A stretch of 64,000 bases of DNA from Thalassospira sp. MCCC 1A03138 (GCF_002115785.1 NZ_JFJY01000002.1:574689-638688); one strand, 5' to 3'; positions 1 to 9,161 are shown, counted from the first letter of the stretch. Numbers and translations: made by a program. Notes: a model not told the origin generated them from the letters alone.

Positions 1-542
1 ATATGGCCGCCATTGCCGCCGATCATATTGTCGCCCATCGCGGGACGGTGACGGGATCGATCGGTGTGATTTTCCAGTCGATGAATTTCAACGGCACCTT
101 GGAAAAGCTGGGTGTTGAGCCGCTAACGGTTAAAAGTGGCCCCCTGAAAGCCGTGCCAAACCCGTTCGAGCCGGTGGACGATACCGCGCGAACGGCTATG
201 GAAAGCCTGATTTCAGACATGTTTGGCGTGTTTGTCGACATGGTCGCTGAACGACGCGGCATGGATACTGATACCGTACGGAAATTAGCCGATGGCCGGG
301 TTTATACCGGTCAACAGGCAGTTGCGAACGGTCTGATCGACGAAATTGGTGGTCGACGCGAAGCTTTGCGTTGGCTGCAGGATGAAAAGGGTGTTGCACC
401 CGATGTGGCAGTTGTGCCGCTTGAAATCGATTATCCGAATGACTCCCTCATGACGGTGTTATTCGAGGGAAATATCGGAAAAATGCTGTCATCTGAGGGG
501 CTTAAACTTGACGGGTTGCTGACTGTCTGGCAACCTGAGTGA
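1..542 (+). CDS. sppA: Signal peptide peptidase SppA, C-terminal part (5' end outside window)
   Basis: This is the last 179 residues of an S49-family signal peptide peptidase, a membrane-associated serine protease that degrades cleaved signal peptides. The frame is already open at the window edge. The first visible residues (MAAIAADHIVAHRGTVTGSI) match the segment just after the catalytic serine in this family, so the serine itself should lie just upstream. The lysine of the Ser/Lys dyad is probably in SGPLKAVPNPFEP, near visible residue 48. The segment GRVYTGQQAVANGLIDEIGG is typical of the family C-terminus. The gene ends 73 bp before ihfB. An sppA-ihfB-lapA-pyrF order is common in alphaproteobacteria, which supports the call. 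Confidence 0.9.
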   Translation, partial: MAAIAADHIVAHRGTVTGSIGVIFQSMNFNGTLEKLGVEPLTVKSGPLKAVPNPFEPVDDTARTAMESLISDMFGVFVDMVAERRGMDTDTVRKLADGRVYTGQQAVANGLIDEIGGRREALRWLQDEKGVAPDVAVVPLEIDYPNDSLMTVLFEGNIGKMLSSEGLKLDGLLTVWQPE

Positions 543-615
543 AAGCGCCGACGTGACGTAATCTAACCTTTGGTTGATTGGATATCTGTCAGAACGAACA
601 GGATGGGGCCTGAAT

Positions 616-891
616 ATGACAAAATCAGAACTGATCGCCCGGCTGGCCGAGATGAACCCGCATTTGTATCAGCGCGATGTGGAACGGATCGTGGCGACGA
701 TCTTTGACGAAATTACCGAGGCGCTGGCACGCGGGGATCGGGTTGAGCTGCGCGGCTTCGGCGCATTTTCCGTGAAACAGCGTGATTCCCGGGTCGGACG
801 CAATCCGCGTACCGGTGAGGCTGTGCCTGTGGGCGAGAAAAAGGTTCCTTATTTCAAAACCGGGAAGCAGCTGCGCGAGCGTCTTAACTGA
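616..891 (+). CDS. ihfB: Integration host factor beta subunit
   Basis: This encodes a 91-residue HU/IHF-family DNA-bending protein. It would pair with IHF-alpha and bend DNA at promoters (notably sigma54 promoters), replication origins and recombination sites. The start at [17 protein letters not shown] gives the usual family length; an in-frame upstream start would add an unlikely tail. The DNA-arm signature [10 protein letters not shown] and the ending [11 protein letters not shown] are both present. The beta rather than alpha assignment rests on the N-terminus ([10 protein letters not shown]) and on the sppA-ihfB neighbourhood. It may be co-transcribed with sppA. Confidence 0.93.
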   Translation: MTKSELIARLAEMNPHLYQRDVERIVATIFDEITEALARGDRVELRGFGAFSVKQRDSRVGRNPRTGEAVPVGEKKVPYFKTGKQLRERLN

Positions 892-1080
892 CAGTTTGCC
901 GTTTTGAGCGGCTTGCTGTTCGTATGCGAACTGCGTTAAACCAAGCCTGCCGGGTTTTCTCGGTGGCTGTAAAGTCATTTGAAAATATTTCCATTTGACC
1001 CTATCGGGTCCATGCTTTGGCTTGTCTGAGGTGTGGGCTATGACACCATGCCTTTTTGCCCGTCGGCACCAGGAGTTAAA

Positions 1081-1395
1081 ATGCGCATTCTCTATTGGAT
1101 CATTTCTATTCCGCTTGCGATCCTGATTGCGATTTTTGCCGTGTCGAACCGGGCGTTGGTGACATTGTCGTTGTGGCCGTTGCCCTATGAAGTCGATATG
1201 CCGCTTTTCCTGCCGATCATGGTCGCACTGTTGATCGGGCTTGGTATCGGGTTGACGTATGAATGGCTGGTGCATGGCAAGCATCGTCGTGCGGTCAAGC
1301 GCATGGATACAGAATTGCGTCGATTGCGCCCGGAAGAAACTGGCAACGACACGCCAAATGCCAACAAGGCGATCAGCCAGCAGAAAGCGTCCTGA
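1081..1395 (+). CDS. LapA-domain (DUF1049) inner membrane protein
   Basis: This is a 104-residue protein with two predicted membrane helices, at about residues 3-22 and 42-62. They are separated by a short loop with the family pattern SNRALVTLSLWPLPYEVDMP. A basic cytoplasmic tail follows. Members of this family (LapA/YciS-like) are lipopolysaccharide assembly proteins in enterobacteria; in alphaproteobacteria the role is less certain. The start is set by the Shine-Dalgarno AGGAG about 5 bp upstream. The gene sits between ihfB and pyrF, a common neighbourhood for this family. Confidence 0.8.
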   Translation: MRILYWIISIPLAILIAIFAVSNRALVTLSLWPLPYEVDMPLFLPIMVALLIGLGIGLTYEWLVHGKHRRAVKRMDTELRRLRPEETGNDTPNANKAISQQKAS

Positions 1396-1529
1396 CAAAA
1401 AAGACTGCGACGCCCGGGCCAATATTGTGCCTAATTCGGGTTGGTATTTCGGTTAAAATCGGCTAAGTCATGCCCGGTCCGCCGCAACTTCGTGGGCCAA
1501 TCATGAAATTCCAGCCCGCCGGAGGACGC

Positions 1530-2252
1530 ATGACCCAAGCTATAGCCCCCCAAGACCGTATTTTTTGCGCCATCGACACCACTGATCTTGCACATGCAGT
1601 TGATCTGGCTTCTCGTTTGTGCGGAGTGATTGGTGGGGCGAAGCTTGGCAAGGAATTCTTTGCGGCCCACGGCCCGCAGGGCGTGCGTGAAGTCGCAAAA
1701 GCCGGGCTGCCGATTTTTCTGGATGTCAAATACCACGACATTCCCAATACGGTTGCCGGTGCTGTGCGTGCGGTAACGCCGCTTGGCCTCAGGATTGTGA
1801 ATGTTCATGCCACGGGCGGCCTTGAGATGATGAAACGTGCTGGTGAAGCCGCACGTGAAGCCGCCGACAAAGCCGGTGTTAACGCGCCGTGGGTTATCGC
1901 GGTAACGATCCTGACCAGTCTGGATCAGGCTGACCTCGATGATGTTGGTCTGAGGGGACCGATCAGTGATCGTGTTGTCAAACTTGCCGAATTGACCCAG
2001 AAGGCCGGTCTGGACGGGGTTGTTTGTTCCGCACAGGAAATTACAGCGGCACGTGCGGCATGTGGACCTGATTTCAAATTGATCACACCGGGCATTCGGC
2101 CAACCTGGGCAAGTACCGATGATCAGAAACGCATTGTCACGCCGCACGATGCCATGGCGATGGGAACAGATGTGATGGTGATTGGTCGACCGATTACCAA
2201 AGCTGATGACCCGGCTGTGGCCGCAAAACGCATTGTTGCAGAACTTTCCTGA
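1530..2252 (+). CDS. pyrF: Orotidine 5'-phosphate decarboxylase
   Basis: This 240-residue enzyme decarboxylates OMP to UMP, the last step of de novo pyrimidine synthesis. The catalytic stretch is seen as PIFLDVKYHDIPNTV, with the Asp-Lys-x-x-Asp charge network (here DVKYHD). The phosphate-binding ends ITPGIRP and VMVIGRPIT are also present. An in-frame ATG lies 60 bp further upstream. The start at MTQAIAPQDRIF is preferred because GGAGGA lies at 1521-1526, correctly spaced, and the barrel begins at once. A hairpin at 2280-2307 probably ends transcription. Confidence 0.95.
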   Translation: MTQAIAPQDRIFCAIDTTDLAHAVDLASRLCGVIGGAKLGKEFFAAHGPQGVREVAKAGLPIFLDVKYHDIPNTVAGAVRAVTPLGLRIVNVHATGGLEMMKRAGEAAREAADKAGVNAPWVIAVTILTSLDQADLDDVGLRGPISDRVVKLAELTQKAGLDGVVCSAQEITAARAACGPDFKLITPGIRPTWASTDDQKRIVTPHDAMAMGTDVMVIGRPITKADDPAVAAKRIVAELS

Positions 2253-2279
2253 TCCGATTTATCCATTTTGTAATTCACG

Positions 2280-2307
2280 CAGGTCCGGTGTTCAACCGGG
2301 CCTGTTT
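2280..2307 (+). terminator. Probable terminator of pyrF
   Basis: A 9-bp stem (CAGGTCCGG with CCGGGCCTG, one G-U pair) encloses a 7-nt loop and is followed by TTTCAGTT. The T tract is short, so termination may be partial. Confidence 0.55.
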
Positions 2308-2377
2308 CAGTTGTGACGTAACTGCATAGTTTTTATGCCAATTTCGCGATGGTGAAATTTGTGCACTGCACGCAGAA

Positions 2378-2419
2378 TTGAATCGTTTCAAGCTTTCGGC
2401 TGATTGAAGCGCTTCTCAA
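2378..2419. promoter_or_regulatory. Two LacI-like operator half-palindromes upstream of the MFS gene
   Basis: Two imperfect palindromes with a central CG or CGC lie about 26 bp apart: TTGAATCGTTTCAA at 2378-2391 and TTGAAGCGCTTCTCAA at 2404-2419. They resemble LacI/PurR-family operators and sit 70-110 bp upstream of the MFS start. No LacI-type gene is visible nearby, so the regulator would be encoded elsewhere. Confidence 0.35.
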
Positions 2420-2486
2420 ACACGTCCGAAACTTGTCGCCCGACATTATCCCGCATTGGTGCGATGCACCCTTGGACATCCTGATC

Positions 2487-3695
2487 ATGATAACTGCTGC
2501 TGCCCGTAATGGTTTCTTTGGAAACCTTCCGATCCTTGCTCTTGCGCTCTCATCCTTCGGGATCGGTACGACCGAATTTGTTATCATGGGATTGTTGCCG
2601 GATGTGGCGACAGATCTCGGTGTAAGTATTCCCGATGCCGGGTTGCTGGTTACCGGTTATGCGTTGGGTGTTACGTTTGGCGCGCCGTTTCTGGCGATTG
2701 CGACGGCAAAAATGGATCGTCGTCATGCCTTGTTGATGCTGATGGCAATTTTCATTTTCGGCAATTTCCTGTGTGCGATGGCACCGGACTACTGGCTTCT
2801 GATGGCGGCCCGTGTTGTGACCGCATTCTGCCATGGGGCATTCTTTGGTCTGGGGGCTGTTGTTGCGGCAAATCTTGTTGCGCCACATAAACGGGTACAG
2901 GCCATTGCCTTGATGTTTTCCGGTCTGACATTGGCGAATGTTCTGGGTGTCCCGTTTGGCACGGCACTTGGTCAGGAACTCGGTTGGCGTTCGACTTTCT
3001 GGGCGGTTGTCGGGATCGGGGTTTTTGCGGCTGTGGCACTTTATTTCTGTTTGCCACGCAAGATCGCCGCATCGGGCGGTAGCTTGATTGCCGAAGCCCG
3101 GGCTTTGGCGAAAACCCAGGTTATCTTTGCCATGGCGATCAGTGTTCTGGCTTCGGCCAGCATGTTTAGCGTGTTTACCTATATCACCCCGATGTTGCAG
3201 AACATTACCGGCATTTCTGCACGGCAGGTGACCTATGTTCTGCTGCTGTTCGGTGCCGGTTTGACGATAGGCAACTATATCGGTGGCCGTCTGGGGGATT
3301 GGCGCCTGATGCCCGCAATCATCGCGGCGTTTGTTCTCCTGATTGCGATACTTGCCGTATTTGCTGAAACCATCACCAATGTGATCCCGGCCGTGGCAAC
3401 GGTTTTTGTCTGGGGAGTGGTTTCCTTCGCGCTGGTTTCGCCGCTTCAGATGCGGGTGGTTAACGAAGCCACGGAGGCACCCAATCTTGCATCGACCCTT
3501 AATCAGGGAGCCTTCAATCTTGGTAATGCTTCTGGTGCCTGGTTTGGCGGTATCGCGATTACACAGGGCGTTTCCTATCAGGATATCCCATGGCTTGGTG
3601 CCGGGATTGCGGTGATTGCCTTAATGTTTGCAGTCTGGAGCCACCTGATTGATCGCCGGGACGAGGCCTTTATCGAAACCGCAGCCAGCGCCTGA
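2487..3695 (+). CDS. MFS transporter, DHA1/AraJ-type
   Basis: This is a 402-residue major facilitator protein with about twelve hydrophobic helices. The N-terminal segment LALSSFGIGTTEFVIMGLLP is typical of the AraJ/YdhP branch of the DHA1 family of drug and sugar efflux pumps. The basic loop between helices 2 and 3 is reduced to AKMDRRHALL. The substrate cannot be read from sequence. The start at MITAAARNGFFG puts the first helix close to the N-terminus; an in-frame ATG at 2433 would add 18 residues. The gene converges with the TSUP gene, and a shared hairpin separates them. Confidence 0.85.
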   Translation: MITAAARNGFFGNLPILALALSSFGIGTTEFVIMGLLPDVATDLGVSIPDAGLLVTGYALGVTFGAPFLAIATAKMDRRHALLMLMAIFIFGNFLCAMAPDYWLLMAARVVTAFCHGAFFGLGAVVAANLVAPHKRVQAIALMFSGLTLANVLGVPFGTALGQELGWRSTFWAVVGIGVFAAVALYFCLPRKIAASGGSLIAEARALAKTQVIFAMAISVLASASMFSVFTYITPMLQNITGISARQVTYVLLLFGAGLTIGNYIGGRLGDWRLMPAIIAAFVLLIAILAVFAETITNVIPAVATVFVWGVVSFALVSPLQMRVVNEATEAPNLASTLNQGAFNLGNASGAWFGGIAITQGVSYQDIPWLGAGIAVIALMFAVWSHLIDRRDEAFIETAASA

Positions 3696-3713
3696 CGGAT
3701 TTCGAAACCAAAT

Positions 3714-3748
3714 GCAAAGCCCGCTGGAAACCATTCGGCGGGCTTTGC
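3714..3748. terminator. Bidirectional hairpin between convergent genes
   Basis: An 11-bp perfect stem (GCAAAGCCCGC paired with GCGGGCTTTGC) with a 13-nt loop lies between the MFS and TSUP genes. The minus-strand side is followed by ATTTGGTTT, so it should work better for the leftward TSUP gene, but it can serve both. Confidence 0.7.
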
Positions 3749-3775
3749 CACATCGTAAATAAGCTATATAGAACC

Positions 3776-4579
3776 TTATCCGGTCCAAACCTGCATTTGA
3801 TCCCAATACTGGATGATGGTGCCGCCGTACTGGTCGATGATCAGTTTGATCGAAATCGCGATAGAGGTGATAACCAGAAGCGGGCGTACGAGCCGTGCAC
3901 CGACCTTCATCACCATATGCGATCCGATCTGGGCGCCAATCAAAGAGCCGACAGCCATAACCACCCCGATGATCCAGACGACTTCGCCACCCGCAATGAA
4001 CATGACAAGTGACGCGAAATTTGATGTGAAGTTCAGAACCTTGGTGTGGGCGGTTGCCTTTGTCATGTTGAAACCAAGCAAAGCGACAAAAGCGATGGAA
4101 AAGAACGATCCGGTACCCGGTCCGAAAAAGCCATCGTAAAAGCCGATGCCAAAGCCTGCGGTAAAGGCAAATACCGACTTGCTGATAACCTGATGCGCGT
4201 CAATATCACCAACGCGTGGCGAGAAAAGAAAATAAAGCGCAATCAGGATCAACAGAGCCGGAAGGATTTTAAGCAGGATGCTGGCATCAAGCATCTGCAC
4301 CAGCACGGTACCAAGTGCCGATCCGGCAAATGTCAGGACGATCGCCAGTACCATATCTCGCGGATCAACATAACCCTTACGGATAAAGTTGATTGAAGAT
4401 GTCAGGCTGCCAAAGCTGCCCTGCAGCTTGTTGGTTGCCAAAGCCTGTGCCGGGGTAATACCCGCCCAGAGCAGGGCCGGGATGGTAATCAATCCGCCGC
4501 CACCGGCTATTGAATCAACCATGCCGGCGAAGGCTGCGACAGCAAAAAGTATCAGTAAAAGATCAACGCCAAATTCCAT
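3776..4579 (-). CDS. TSUP family (TauE/SafE) membrane exporter
   Basis: This is a 267-residue integral membrane protein with eight or so hydrophobic segments and the family signature AGMVDSIAGGGGLITIPALL near the N-terminus. A second copy of the fold lies near FGIGFYDGFFGPGTGSFFSI in the C-terminal half. TauE/SafE proteins move sulfur-containing or organic anions such as sulfite or sulfoacetate; the substrate here is unknown. The start at MEFGVDLLLI is preferred over one 22 codons upstream because AGGA lies at the right distance. The gene is divergent from mutM, with about 195 bp between them. Confidence 0.85.
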   Translation of the reverse strand: MEFGVDLLLILFAVAAFAGMVDSIAGGGGLITIPALLWAGITPAQALATNKLQGSFGSLTSSINFIRKGYVDPRDMVLAIVLTFAGSALGTVLVQMLDASILLKILPALLILIALYFLFSPRVGDIDAHQVISKSVFAFTAGFGIGFYDGFFGPGTGSFFSIAFVALLGFNMTKATAHTKVLNFTSNFASLVMFIAGGEVVWIIGVVMAVGSLIGAQIGSHMVMKVGARLVRPLLVITSIAISIKLIIDQYGGTIIQYWDQMQVWTG

Positions 4580-4774
4580 TGACTGAAATCCTGTGGATGG
4601 CACGTAAGGTGGGGCTGACGGGCCGGGTGGCAATAAACGGCGCAATCATATGTACTTGGCGGTCATCGTCCATTGTTACTTTGTAATGGCGACAATGTTG
4701 TTTGGTGTGCTGGCTTGCCAATCACCAGGCCGGGTTCTAGATATGTTTGACCCATTCATTTTGTGAGTTTTCCA

Positions 4775-5614
4775 ATGCCTGAATTGCCTGAAGTCGAAAC
4801 GGTGACACGCGGTCTGACGCCGGTGATGGAAGGTTTCGTGGTTGATCACGTTGTGCAACGCCGTCCAAACCTGCGTTTTCCATTTCCGGAAAATTTTGTG
4901 GGACGCATGGCGGGGCGCCGGATCAATCAGCTGACCCGTCGGGCAAAATATATCCTGGGCTATCTGGATGACGGGCAGGTTCTGTTGGTCCATCTTGGAA
5001 TGTCGGGCCGGATGACGATTTTTGATGATCCCTTGGTGGGGGTTCCAGCCCCTGCAAAGCACGATCACGTCGATTTTGTCATGCAGAGTGGCGCGGTTGT
5101 CCGGTTTACCGATCCGCGGCGGTTCGGGGTTATCACCCTGATTGCTGCGGACGAGGTTAATACCCACAAGATGCTTGCCGATATTGGGCCGGAGCCATTG
5201 GGCAACAGTTTTAATGCGACCGTTCTGGCGGCGGGAATAGCCAAACGCGCAAGTCCGATCAAAACTGTGCTGCTTGATCAGCGATTGGTTGCGGGACTTG
5301 GTAATATATATGTATGCGAAGCATTGTTCAGATCGGGCATCGCGCCGGACCGTTTGGCCAAGGATTTGAAACCGGACGAGATTGAGCGTCTTTACCGGGA
5401 AATCCGGTTGGTTCTTGAGGACGCGATTGCCGCTGGAGGATCGAGCCTGAAAGATCATCGTCAGGCCAATGGCGAGCTTGGCTATTTTCAGCACAGCTTC
5501 CGCGTCTATGGCCGAGAGGGTGAAGGTTGCTTTGCCGATGGTTGCGGCAGCACCGTCGGGCGAATCGTACAGGCAGGGCGATCAACCTTCTTCTGCCCGA
5601 CATGTCAGAAATAA
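4775..5614 (+). CDS. mutM: Formamidopyrimidine-DNA glycosylase
   Basis: This 279-residue base-excision repair enzyme removes 8-oxoguanine and formamidopyrimidines and nicks the abasic site. The start must be MPELPEVETV, because Pro2 of the precursor is the catalytic N-terminus after Met removal and is followed by the catalytic Glu. The family segments LGMSGRM, DPRRFG and GLGNIYVCEALF are present. The C-terminal zinc finger has the spacing C-x4-C...C-x2-C (CFADGC and CPTCQK), which differs slightly from the E. coli C-x2-C form. Confidence 0.95.
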   Translation: MPELPEVETVTRGLTPVMEGFVVDHVVQRRPNLRFPFPENFVGRMAGRRINQLTRRAKYILGYLDDGQVLLVHLGMSGRMTIFDDPLVGVPAPAKHDHVDFVMQSGAVVRFTDPRRFGVITLIAADEVNTHKMLADIGPEPLGNSFNATVLAAGIAKRASPIKTVLLDQRLVAGLGNIYVCEALFRSGIAPDRLAKDLKPDEIERLYREIRLVLEDAIAAGGSSLKDHRQANGELGYFQHSFRVYGREGEGCFADGCGSTVGRIVQAGRSTFFCPTCQK

Positions 5615-5781
5615 ATCCCTGACCCGCATGTGAGCCGGGAAACCGACCTAGTTATCATTTGATCCTGCCGGCTCGGTTGCGGCCAGCAAATAAAATCGGT
5701 AAAACAGTATCAAAATATGGTTTCGACCGAATCGGCCTGCTTTTGAATGTGGGCGCGATTCTCCGACAAAGGATTTGCAGA

Positions 5782-6558
5782 ATGTCATACGAGAACATCA
5801 TTGCCGAGGTTAAGGGCAATGTCGGCCTGATCACTCTTAATCGTCCCCAGGCTTTGAACGCGCTTTGTGCGGCATTGATCACCGACATCGGTGGGGCGCT
5901 TGATCAGTTCGAAAATGACGAAAACATTCGCGCCATCGTCATTACCGGATCGGAACGGGCCTTTGCGGCCGGGGCCGATATCAAGGAAATGGCCGATTAT
6001 GATTATATGGATGTCTATAAGAGCGACTTCATCACCAAGGGCTGGACACGGGTGGCGAGCTGCCGCAAGCCGGTTATTGCCGCGGTCGCGGGCTTTGCGC
6101 TTGGCGGCGGTTGCGAGCTTGCGATGATGTGCGACATCATTCTTGCTGCGGATACGGCAAAGTTCGGTCAGCCGGAAATCACCATCGGAACCATTCCGGG
6201 TGCTGGCGGAACGCAGCGCCTTACGCGTGCCATTGGCAAATCCAAAGCAATGGAAATGTGCCTTACCGGTCGGATGATGGATGCTGAAGAAGCAGAACGC
6301 TCGGGACTCGTCGCACGAGTCGTCCCGGCCGACTCGCTTATGGAAGAAGCGATGAAACTGGCTGATAAAATTGCTTCTTTTTCTGGCCCGGTTTCGATGA
6401 AGGTGAAAGAAAGTGTCAGCAAGTCTTATGAAATGTCTCTGACCGAAGGTCTGATGTTTGAACGTCGCGAGTTCCATTCGACATTCGCGCTCGATGACCG
6501 GGCCGAGGGCATGAAAGCCTTTGCTGAAAAGAGAAAACCGGACTTCAAGCATCGCTGA
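5782..6558 (+). CDS. Enoyl-CoA hydratase (crotonase family)
   Basis: This 258-residue crotonase-fold enzyme probably hydrates short-chain trans-2-enoyl-CoA during fatty acid beta-oxidation. The oxyanion-hole segments [11 protein letters not shown] and [13 protein letters not shown] are present. Both catalytic glutamates are in place, one in GGGCELA and one in [15 protein letters not shown]. The start at [10 protein letters not shown] is chosen because it is preceded by AAAGGA and matches the family's N-terminus. A longer frame runs 40 codons upstream without family similarity. The gene stands alone between mutM and rpsT. Confidence 0.93.
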   Translation: MSYENIIAEVKGNVGLITLNRPQALNALCAALITDIGGALDQFENDENIRAIVITGSERAFAAGADIKEMADYDYMDVYKSDFITKGWTRVASCRKPVIAAVAGFALGGGCELAMMCDIILAADTAKFGQPEITIGTIPGAGGTQRLTRAIGKSKAMEMCLTGRMMDAEEAERSGLVARVVPADSLMEEAMKLADKIASFSGPVSMKVKESVSKSYEMSLTEGLMFERREFHSTFALDDRAEGMKAFAEKRKPDFKHR

Positions 6559-6659
6559 TTCGGGCTGGATCGTACCCTGATACCTGCGATGCATTGCTGC
6601 CTTGCAGTAGTAAAGAGTCGCAAACCGCGGAAATTCAGCGGGATTGAAGGTATCGGGGG

Positions 6660-6688
6660 TTGACGAGGGTTTCCGACGGAGCTATAAG
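6660..6688 (+). promoter_or_regulatory. Sigma70-type promoter of rpsT
   Basis: TTGACG at 6660-6665 and TATAAG at 6683-6688 are separated by exactly 17 bp. They lie about 50 bp upstream of the rpsT start. This is the cleanest housekeeping promoter in the window. Confidence 0.7.
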
Positions 6689-6734
6689 CCGCGCTCCGAA
6701 TTACGTAACATTTGTTTTAAGAGACAGGTTCGCA

Positions 6735-6995
6735 ATGGCTCACCATAAATCGGCCAAGAAGCGCATTCGCCGCAACGCCGCACGTGCAGAAGTTAATGGT
6801 GCACGCATCGGTCGCATTCGTACCTTCGTTAAGAAGGTCGAGGCTGCGCTGAACGTTGGCGACAAAGATGCCGCTCTGGCTGCGCTGAAAGTTGCAGAGC
6901 CGGAAATGGCACGTGGCGCGCAGCTCGGCGTTCTGCACAAGAACACCGTCGCTCGTAAGGTCTCGCGTCTGACCGCTCGCGTCAAAGCGCTTTAA
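6735..6995 (+). CDS. rpsT: 30S ribosomal protein S20
   Basis: This 86-residue basic protein binds 16S rRNA in the small subunit. It begins [20 protein letters not shown] and keeps the S20 pattern [15 protein letters not shown] near the end. Its length is normal. It has its own promoter (6660-6688) and a strong terminator (7022-7048), so it is a single-gene unit. The rpsT-dnaA order is common in alphaproteobacteria. Confidence 0.97.
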   Translation: MAHHKSAKKRIRRNAARAEVNGARIGRIRTFVKKVEAALNVGDKDAALAALKVAEPEMARGAQLGVLHKNTVARKVSRLTARVKAL

Positions 6996-7021
6996 TTTAT
7001 CCCTTACGGGATGGCGAGTCG

Positions 7022-7048
7022 AAGGCCGTGCTTGTAGCACGGCCTTTT
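7022..7048 (+). terminator. Rho-independent terminator of rpsT
   Basis: A 10-bp perfect stem (AAGGCCGTGC with GCACGGCCTT) with a short loop runs straight into TTTT. It is 27 bp after the rpsT stop. Confidence 0.85.
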
Positions 7049-7387
7049 CGCTGCCCGGATTTCGTCGAATCACCTTTTGTTCCTTGGTTGCGGCATCGCA
7101 AAAAACCGCACAAACAAAGGACTGTTTTGGTGCCGAAATCCTTTTAACGTTCTGTTAAAGATCGCCTTGCCTGATGCGGATCGCATCAGTACAGTGTTTT
7201 GACTTCGCTGGCCGCGCAACGCGGCGAAAGACGAAGAACCAAAAAACAAAAGGCGCGAGTACGCTTCCAAGACTTGGTGGAAGACAGGCGTGTTGATCAT
7301 GTTTGTGATCAACGCGGGCGAGTACTTTTTTGTCTTTCGCGTTTTGTTTGGTAGTGAAGATTGATTAAGCGGGGAAAGGTTCTAACA
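7049..7387 (+). promoter_or_regulatory. dnaA leader region with inverted repeats
   Basis: This 339-bp region holds no gene. It contains an 8-bp perfect inverted repeat (GTTGATCA at 7292-7299, TGATCAAC at 7306-7313), a second one (CTTCC...GGAAG at 7264-7283), and a near-repeat GCGAGTAC at about 7255 and 7318. Together they look like a structured dnaA 5' leader or operator. I saw no convincing TTATCCACA-type DnaA boxes here. Confidence 0.4.
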
Positions 7388-8971
7388 GTGCAGCACGCCG
7401 TTAGGGGAACGCAATCGGCACTCGGGGAGTCCAACGGGGGGATTCCGGGTGACCAGCAGGCGGCACTAGACGATCACGCGAAAGCGACATGGCAGATTGT
7501 TCGCGAAAAGCTTCGTTCGGAGTTTGGCGCGACAGCTTATCGCTATTGGCTTGATCCCGTCGCATTGATCGCGGTCGAAGCCGGTGTTGCGCGTCTTGGT
7601 GCGCCAACGCGTGCAATGCGTGACTGGGTAACTCAGCACTATCTGGATCGTATTCAATCCTTCTGGCATTCCGAGGATGAGAATATCCATTTTGTCGAGA
7701 TCGTTGTTGTTCAGCCGGCAAATGGTAATGGTCAGAAAAGCCCGCCTTCTTCCTCCGCTTCGAATTCAGGTGCCCCCCAGTCCGGGAATGGTAGTGCGCG
7801 TGGTCGCATCAGTGACGATGTCACACGGCTGGATAAAGTCGCGAACGAGGTGACTGGTGTTGAAGGTTCCAGCCCATCCTATGCGGGCAATGCAAAAGGT
7901 CTGGTTTCCGGCGGTCGCAAGGCAATTGGCACCATGTCCGATGACGGCATATCGGCCGCACTTGATCCGCGATATACATTCGACAATTTCGTGATCGGCA
8001 AGCCGAACGAATTTGCCTATGCGGCAGCACGCCGCCTGGCCGAAGCCGAATCGGTGCCTTTCAACCCGCTGTTCCTTTATGGCGGTGTTGGCCTTGGTAA
8101 AACCCACCTGATGCACGCGATTGCATGGCATATTCGCCGCACGCAGCCGCACCGCACGGTGATTTACCTGTCTGCTGAAAAATTCATGTACCGCTTCATC
8201 CGGGCCTTGCGTGACAAGAACACCGTCGATTTCAAGGATCAGTTCCGGTCCGTCGATGTTCTGATGGTTGATGACGTTCAGTTCATTTCGGGCAAGGACT
8301 CGACCCAGGAAGAATTCTTCCACACCTTCAATGCGCTGGTGGATCAGGGGCGTCAGATCATTGTGTCCGCTGACAAGTCGCCATCCGATCTGGAAGATAT
8401 CGAAGAACGCCTGCGTTCGCGTCTTGGCTCGGGCCTTGTTGCCGATATTCATGCTACGACCTATGAATTGCGTCTGGGTATTCTCGAATCGAAGGCAGAG
8501 CGTCAGAACATAGAGCTGCCACAGCGTGTGATGGAGTTTCTGGCTCACAAGATCACCGCGAACGTGCGCGAGCTTGAAGGCGCGCTTAACCGCGTGATCG
8601 CCCATGCGCAGCTTGTCGGTCGTGAAATCAGTCTCGAGATGGTTCAGGACGTGCTGCACGACGTCCTGCGAGCATCCGAACGCCGGGTTTCGATTGAAGA
8701 AATTCAGAAAAAAGTTGCCGAGCATTTCAACATCAAGGTGTCGGACATGCATTCCGCCCGTCGTGCCCGGGCAGTTGCCCGCCCGCGTCAGGTTGCGATG
8801 TATCTGTCCAAACAATTGACGACGCATTCCCTACCGGAAATCGGTCGTAAATTTGGCGGTCGTGACCATACGACCGTCATGCATGCAGTTCGCAAGATCG
8901 AAGAGTTGCATGTGAGCGATCCGTCGCTGTCGGAAGACATCGACCTGTTGCGTCGTATGCTTGAAGGCTGA
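7388..8971 (+). CDS. dnaA: Chromosomal replication initiator DnaA
   Basis: DnaA binds the origin as an ATP complex and opens it. In this 527-residue form, domain I (about residues 25-100) covers AKATWQIVREKLRSEFG, and a low-complexity linker rich in Ser and Gly follows. The AAA+ domain has Walker A GGVGLGKTH and Walker B LMVDDVQF. The C-terminal DNA-binding domain has the signature GGRDHTTVMHAVRKI. The start is taken as GTG at 7388 because GGGGAAAGG lies 8 bp upstream; a TTG nine codons earlier is possible. A weak hairpin follows, then dnaN. Confidence 0.96.
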   Translation: MQHAVRGTQSALGESNGGIPGDQQAALDDHAKATWQIVREKLRSEFGATAYRYWLDPVALIAVEAGVARLGAPTRAMRDWVTQHYLDRIQSFWHSEDENIHFVEIVVVQPANGNGQKSPPSSSASNSGAPQSGNGSARGRISDDVTRLDKVANEVTGVEGSSPSYAGNAKGLVSGGRKAIGTMSDDGISAALDPRYTFDNFVIGKPNEFAYAAARRLAEAESVPFNPLFLYGGVGLGKTHLMHAIAWHIRRTQPHRTVIYLSAEKFMYRFIRALRDKNTVDFKDQFRSVDVLMVDDVQFISGKDSTQEEFFHTFNALVDQGRQIIVSADKSPSDLEDIEERLRSRLGSGLVADIHATTYELRLGILESKAERQNIELPQRVMEFLAHKITANVRELEGALNRVIAHAQLVGREISLEMVQDVLHDVLRASERRVSIEEIQKKVAEHFNIKVSDMHSARRARAVARPRQVAMYLSKQLTTHSLPEIGRKFGGRDHTTVMHAVRKIEELHVSDPSLSEDIDLLRRMLEG

Positions 8972-8991
8972 TCGCAGTTTGAAAATACGCT

Positions 8992-9021
8992 ACGGGTCAC
9001 GGTCCAGGGGCGGTGACCCGT
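8992..9021 (+). terminator. Hairpin after dnaA
   Basis: ACGGGTCAC pairs perfectly with GTGACCCGT across a 12-nt loop, 20 bp after the dnaA stop. There is no good T tract, so it may be a weak terminator or an mRNA-stabilising hairpin. Confidence 0.4.
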
Positions 9022-9161
9022 TCTGATATTCCAGTCGGATATTTACGGTAATCGACGGGCTGAAAATCAGGCATCGCGCGGGGTTCTGCCTTTTGCGTGC
9101 ATTGTGTTGGAAAATATACAACGACTCGGTTTGTTTGCTTGGGTTTAAGCCTTAAAAATCC

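Noticed and set aside
3797..5603. Long frames opposite the TSUP and mutM genes and similar antisense frames elsewhere
   Set aside because: They mirror well-supported genes, lack recognisable domains and ribosome binding sites, and have composition typical of antisense shadows.
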